Source: Brevinematales bacterium
Lineage (GTDB): Bacteria > Spirochaetota > Brevinematia > Brevinematales > JAOACQ01
Length of the DNA stretch: 64,000 nt
Reading direction: 5' to 3'
NCBI GenBank assembly: GCA_020052515.1
Contig: JAGVOW010000105.1
Coordinates: 1-64,000 of the forward strand
The position numbers and the translations under genes are program-made. The notes beneath the pieces are model-generated. The model had not been told where the DNA came from. It was given only the letters and a program-made list of their open reading frames with translations, and made no database searches. Every line of letters begins with the position of its first letter. The first letter of the stretch is position 1. Of this stretch, positions 61,755 through 64,000 are shown piece after piece.

Positions 61755-61946
61755 TTATTCCTTAACAAATTTCTTGATGTTAAATTTAAACCAGGTGTCA
61801 TAGTATTTGCCGATCCACTCTTTTGCCGCGCGATTCAAACCGATATCACCGCCTATTTTCTCGCTTTCCAGCCACTTGTAGTCCATAATCTCGCGTATTA
61901 CAGCGCTCGTTTCAGCGTTTAAGTCGAAGTACTTTACCATAAACAC
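61755..61946 (-). CDS. Small conserved-looking protein of unknown function
   Basis: A 63-residue soluble, helical protein, with DYKWLESEKIGGDIGLNRAAKEWIGKYYDTWF. It begins with GTG at 61946 or ATG at 61940; GGAGGGGAG upstream supports a real gene. It lies between tpiA and the AsmA-like gene. No family was recognised. Confidence 0.6.
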   Translation of the reverse strand: MFMVKYFDLNAETSAVIREIMDYKWLESEKIGGDIGLNRAAKEWIGKYYDTWFKFNIKKFVKE

Positions 61947-62013
61947 TAAATCTCCCCTCCTACTATCCTGTAATATTTTAACGCAAGTTTCTCTAAAATC
62001 AAGAAATCCGGGA

Positions 62014-62772
62014 CTATATTTTTACGAAGCCGACAATCCTGGCAAAAGAATCCGCTTTTAGGCTGGCCCCACCTACTAGAGCACCATCAATATTAGGTTT
62101 AGCCATAAGGGAATCAACATTATCGGTTTTTACAGAGCCGCCGTATTGAATGCGGATAGCTTCCGCTGTAGATGAATCATAAATTTCGGCCAGCACTTTC
62201 CGGATAAAAACATGGACCGCGTCCGCGTCTTCCGGCGTAGCTGTTTTCCCTGTGCCGATGGCCCAAACCGGCTCATAGGCAATGGTTACTTTTAGGGCGT
62301 CACTCTGGCTCAGCCCCTTAAAGCCTTCTACTACATGGGTTTTAACAACGGTTTCCGTTTTATTTGCCTCTCTTTCCTCGAGTAGTTCTCCCACACATAG
62401 GATAGGCAAAAGATCGTTCTGCAAAGCGGCGTGCACTTTTTTGTTGATGAGAGCGTCTGTTTCTTTGAGAATATGCCTTCTTTCAGAATGGCCAAGGATT
62501 ACATATTGAGCGCCAATATCTTTGAGCTGAAGCGGAGAAATCTCCCCGGTAAAAGCGCCCTCTTTCTCGAAGTACATATTTTGCGCGCCCAGGAGAATGT
62601 TAGAATTATTCCATTCTTTAGCCAATGTGCCCAGTAATGTAAAGGGAGCGCAAATCAAAATGTCTCTATCTGTGACATTTTGAACCAGATTTTTAAATTC
62701 TTTCGCGTAAGCCTGGGCTTCCGGCGTAATCTTATACATTTTCCAGTTTCCAGCAATAAAAGGCTTCCTCAT
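62014..62772 (-). CDS. tpiA: Triosephosphate isomerase
   Basis: Interconverts dihydroxyacetone phosphate and glyceraldehyde 3-phosphate. The 252-residue protein has GNWKMYK, the catalytic His in LGHSERR, the catalytic Glu in AYEPVWAIGTGKTA and VGGASLK. Downstream of pgk, the usual order, with a palindrome in the gap. Confidence 0.97.
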   Translation of the reverse strand: MRKPFIAGNWKMYKITPEAQAYAKEFKNLVQNVTDRDILICAPFTLLGTLAKEWNNSNILLGAQNMYFEKEGAFTGEISPLQLKDIGAQYVILGHSERRHILKETDALINKKVHAALQNDLLPILCVGELLEEREANKTETVVKTHVVEGFKGLSQSDALKVTIAYEPVWAIGTGKTATPEDADAVHVFIRKVLAEIYDSSTAEAIRIQYGGSVKTDNVDSLMAKPNIDGALVGGASLKADSFARIVGFVKI

Positions 62773-62794
62773 TTTTTTTCTCCTTTATGTTTTG

Positions 62795-62826
62795 CCATAG
62801 GCGACAATAATTATTGTCGCCTATGG
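62795..62826. repeat. Variant TAGGCG palindrome, 32 bp perfect, between pgk and tpiA
   Basis: The arm CCATAGGCGACAATAA is followed by its exact complement. The outer TAGGCG/CGCCTA is the same as in the main family, but the interior (ACAATAATTATTGT in place of CGGTTAATTAACCG) is different and still palindromic. It lies 11 bp after the pgk stop codon. Confidence 0.85.
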
Positions 62827-62837
62827 GTTGTCATTTT

Positions 62838-64000
62838 TTATTTATCTAATAACGCCGCTACACCCGGCAGTTCTTTACCTTCCACCAGTTCCAGCGAAGC
62901 TCCGCCGCCCGTCGATATGTGGGACATTTTGTCCGCGACACCGGCTTTATTTACCGCTGAAACAGAATCTCCCCCGCCGATCACAGTTACACAATCCGGC
63001 AGTTCTGCCAGGGCTTCCGCTATAGCTACTGTGCCTTTCGCAAACCGGGGAAACTCGAATACACCGACCGGGCCATTCCAGAAAACGGTCTTAGCGCCTC
63101 TTAAGGCTCCCTTGAATTTATCAATAGTCATGGGCCCAATATCCATGCCCATCCATTCTTCGTCAATATTGCCGCGGGCTACATGCCTGAATTCTGCCTC
63201 GGCTGAAAATTCTTTTGTGACAATATGATCAATCGGAAGATAAATGTAAATATGGGTTTCATAAGCCTTCTGCAAAATTTTTCTGGCGGTCTCTATCATA
63301 TCTTCTTCTACGAGAGAAACTCCTACGGAAAGCCCTTTTGCTTTTAAAAAGGTATAGGCCATTCCTCCGCCGACAATCAAACGGTCTACTTTACTTAATA
63401 AGCTTTCCAGGACAGCGATTTTAGAGGAAACTTTCGCCCCTCCAATGATGGCGACAAAAGGCCTGGCAGGATTTCTCACTATTTTTTCTAAAAGGTATTC
63501 CAATTCCTTTTCCATTAAAAATCCCGCGACGGCAGGTAAAAACCGGGCAATATCAGTAGTAGAAGCATGCGCCCGGTGCGCAGTTCCAAACGCGTCGTTG
63601 ACATAAATATCGCCGTAGGAAGCAAGTTCTTTAGCCATCTTTTCTCTTTCTGAGCCTTCTTTTGAGATTTCTTCTTTATGAAAGCGGGTGTTTTCCAGCA
63701 TCAAAATTTCTCCGTCTTTGAGGGAATCCACCATCTTTTTTGTGTCTGCACCTAAGGCATCTGGTGCAAATAGGACGTTCTTACCCAGAAGCTTCGAGAG
63801 GTATTCCGCGACGGGTTTTAGCATATGCTTGCTTCCCATATATTTCTTTTCGTCAAAAGGCTTGCCCTCTTTCGCGGCCTTTTCCTTCGCTTTTTCCATG
63901 TCCTTTTTGGGGTCACCTAAGTGAGACATGAGAACAATGCTTTTTGCTTTTTGTTCTAAAATATATTTTATAGTAGGGAGCGCCGCTTTGATTCTGGTAT
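62838..64000 (-). CDS. pgk: Phosphoglycerate kinase (5' end beyond the window)
   Basis: Makes ATP from 1,3-bisphosphoglycerate. The frame continues past 63929 to the window edge as TRIKAALPTIKYILEQKAKSIVL, directly before MSHLGDPKKD, so the gene is cut, missing about 40 residues. Visible motifs: LENTRFHKEEISKEG, the GGAKVSSKI segment, PVGVFEFPRFAKGT and GGGDSVSAV. An insert-like KDMEKAKEKAAKEGKPFDEK after SHLGDP is longer than in many family members. Confidence 0.96.
   Translation of the reverse strand, partial: TRIKAALPTIKYILEQKAKSIVLMSHLGDPKKDMEKAKEKAAKEGKPFDEKKYMGSKHMLKPVAEYLSKLLGKNVLFAPDALGADTKKMVDSLKDGEILMLENTRFHKEEISKEGSEREKMAKELASYGDIYVNDAFGTAHRAHASTTDIARFLPAVAGFLMEKELEYLLEKIVRNPARPFVAIIGGAKVSSKIAVLESLLSKVDRLIVGGGMAYTFLKAKGLSVGVSLVEEDMIETARKILQKAYETHIYIYLPIDHIVTKEFSAEAEFRHVARGNIDEEWMGMDIGPMTIDKFKGALRGAKTVFWNGPVGVFEFPRFAKGTVAIAEALAELPDCVTVIGGGDSVSAVNKAGVADKMSHISTGGGASLELVEGKELPGVAALLDK

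Overview
The window is a chromosomal segment of a diderm, probably anaerobic heterotrophic bacterium with moderate-to-low G+C and dense, short-spaced operons. Evidence for an outer membrane is apolipoprotein N-acyltransferase (lnt), several lipobox proteins, an OmpA-family protein, two predicted beta-barrels ending in Phe and an AsmA-like protein. No rRNA or other clear lineage marker is present, so I do not place it in a phylum. The gene mix (FlgD-like Ig modules plus OmpA, LarB/LarE, GTP-type PEPCK, class III cyclase) would fit a spirochaete-like or candidate-phylum lineage. No prophage, insertion sequence or CRISPR array was seen.

Layout. 1-3.8 kb: end of a very large secreted LamG/CBM-type protein and a polysaccharide-lyase-like lipoprotein. 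3.8-8.0 kb (minus): prmC-rlmN-vWA membrane protein. 8.0-8.5 kb: a structured, repeat-rich intergenic region. 8.5-11.2 kb: two lipoproteins sharing a C-terminal domain. 11.3-15.4 kb: marC, then lipB-lipA-prfA-barrel protein on the minus strand. 15.5-22.1 kb: a histidine-kinase-like protein lacking its phospho-acceptor His, a four-domain CoA-disulfide reductase fusion, and a DUF4340/CBS-PAS gene pair. 22.1-27.4 kb (minus): gltA-lnt-hisZ-purA. 27.5-28.4 kb: two hsp20 genes behind a sigma-54-like promoter. 28.6-37.1 kb (plus): rpmF-plsX-fabH-fabH-fabG-fabF-rnc-yicC-gmk-rsmG, a fatty-acid operon with duplicated fabH and with neither fabD nor acpP in place. 37-41.7 kb: cyclase, envelope and propeller-like lipoprotein genes. 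41.8-46.9 kb (minus): gatB-gpsA-coaX-amiC-gerMN, then tRNA-Gln and tRNA-Glu. 47.1-53.0 kb: zinc-ribbon protein, rluD-type synthase, pckG, lysC, larE, ridA. 53.1-54.8 kb (minus): yebC and small genes. 54.9-57.5 kb: larB and an OmpA-family protein. 58.2-64 kb: a lone, divergent HypF-like protein, then pgk-tpiA-small protein-AsmA-like on the minus strand, with pgk cut by the window edge.

Most genes are housekeeping. The main unexplained signal is between and at the ends of genes: a dispersed family of perfect palindromes (TAGGCG core ends, variable but self-complementary interior and flanks) placed directly at gene 3' ends, twice supplying the stop codon and C-terminal residues of the gene (lipB, larE). 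Several other palindromic repeat families are also scattered here, and one is translated inside rsmG. The HypF-like protein, the His-less kinase-like protein and the altered fatty-acid operon are the most interesting coding observations.
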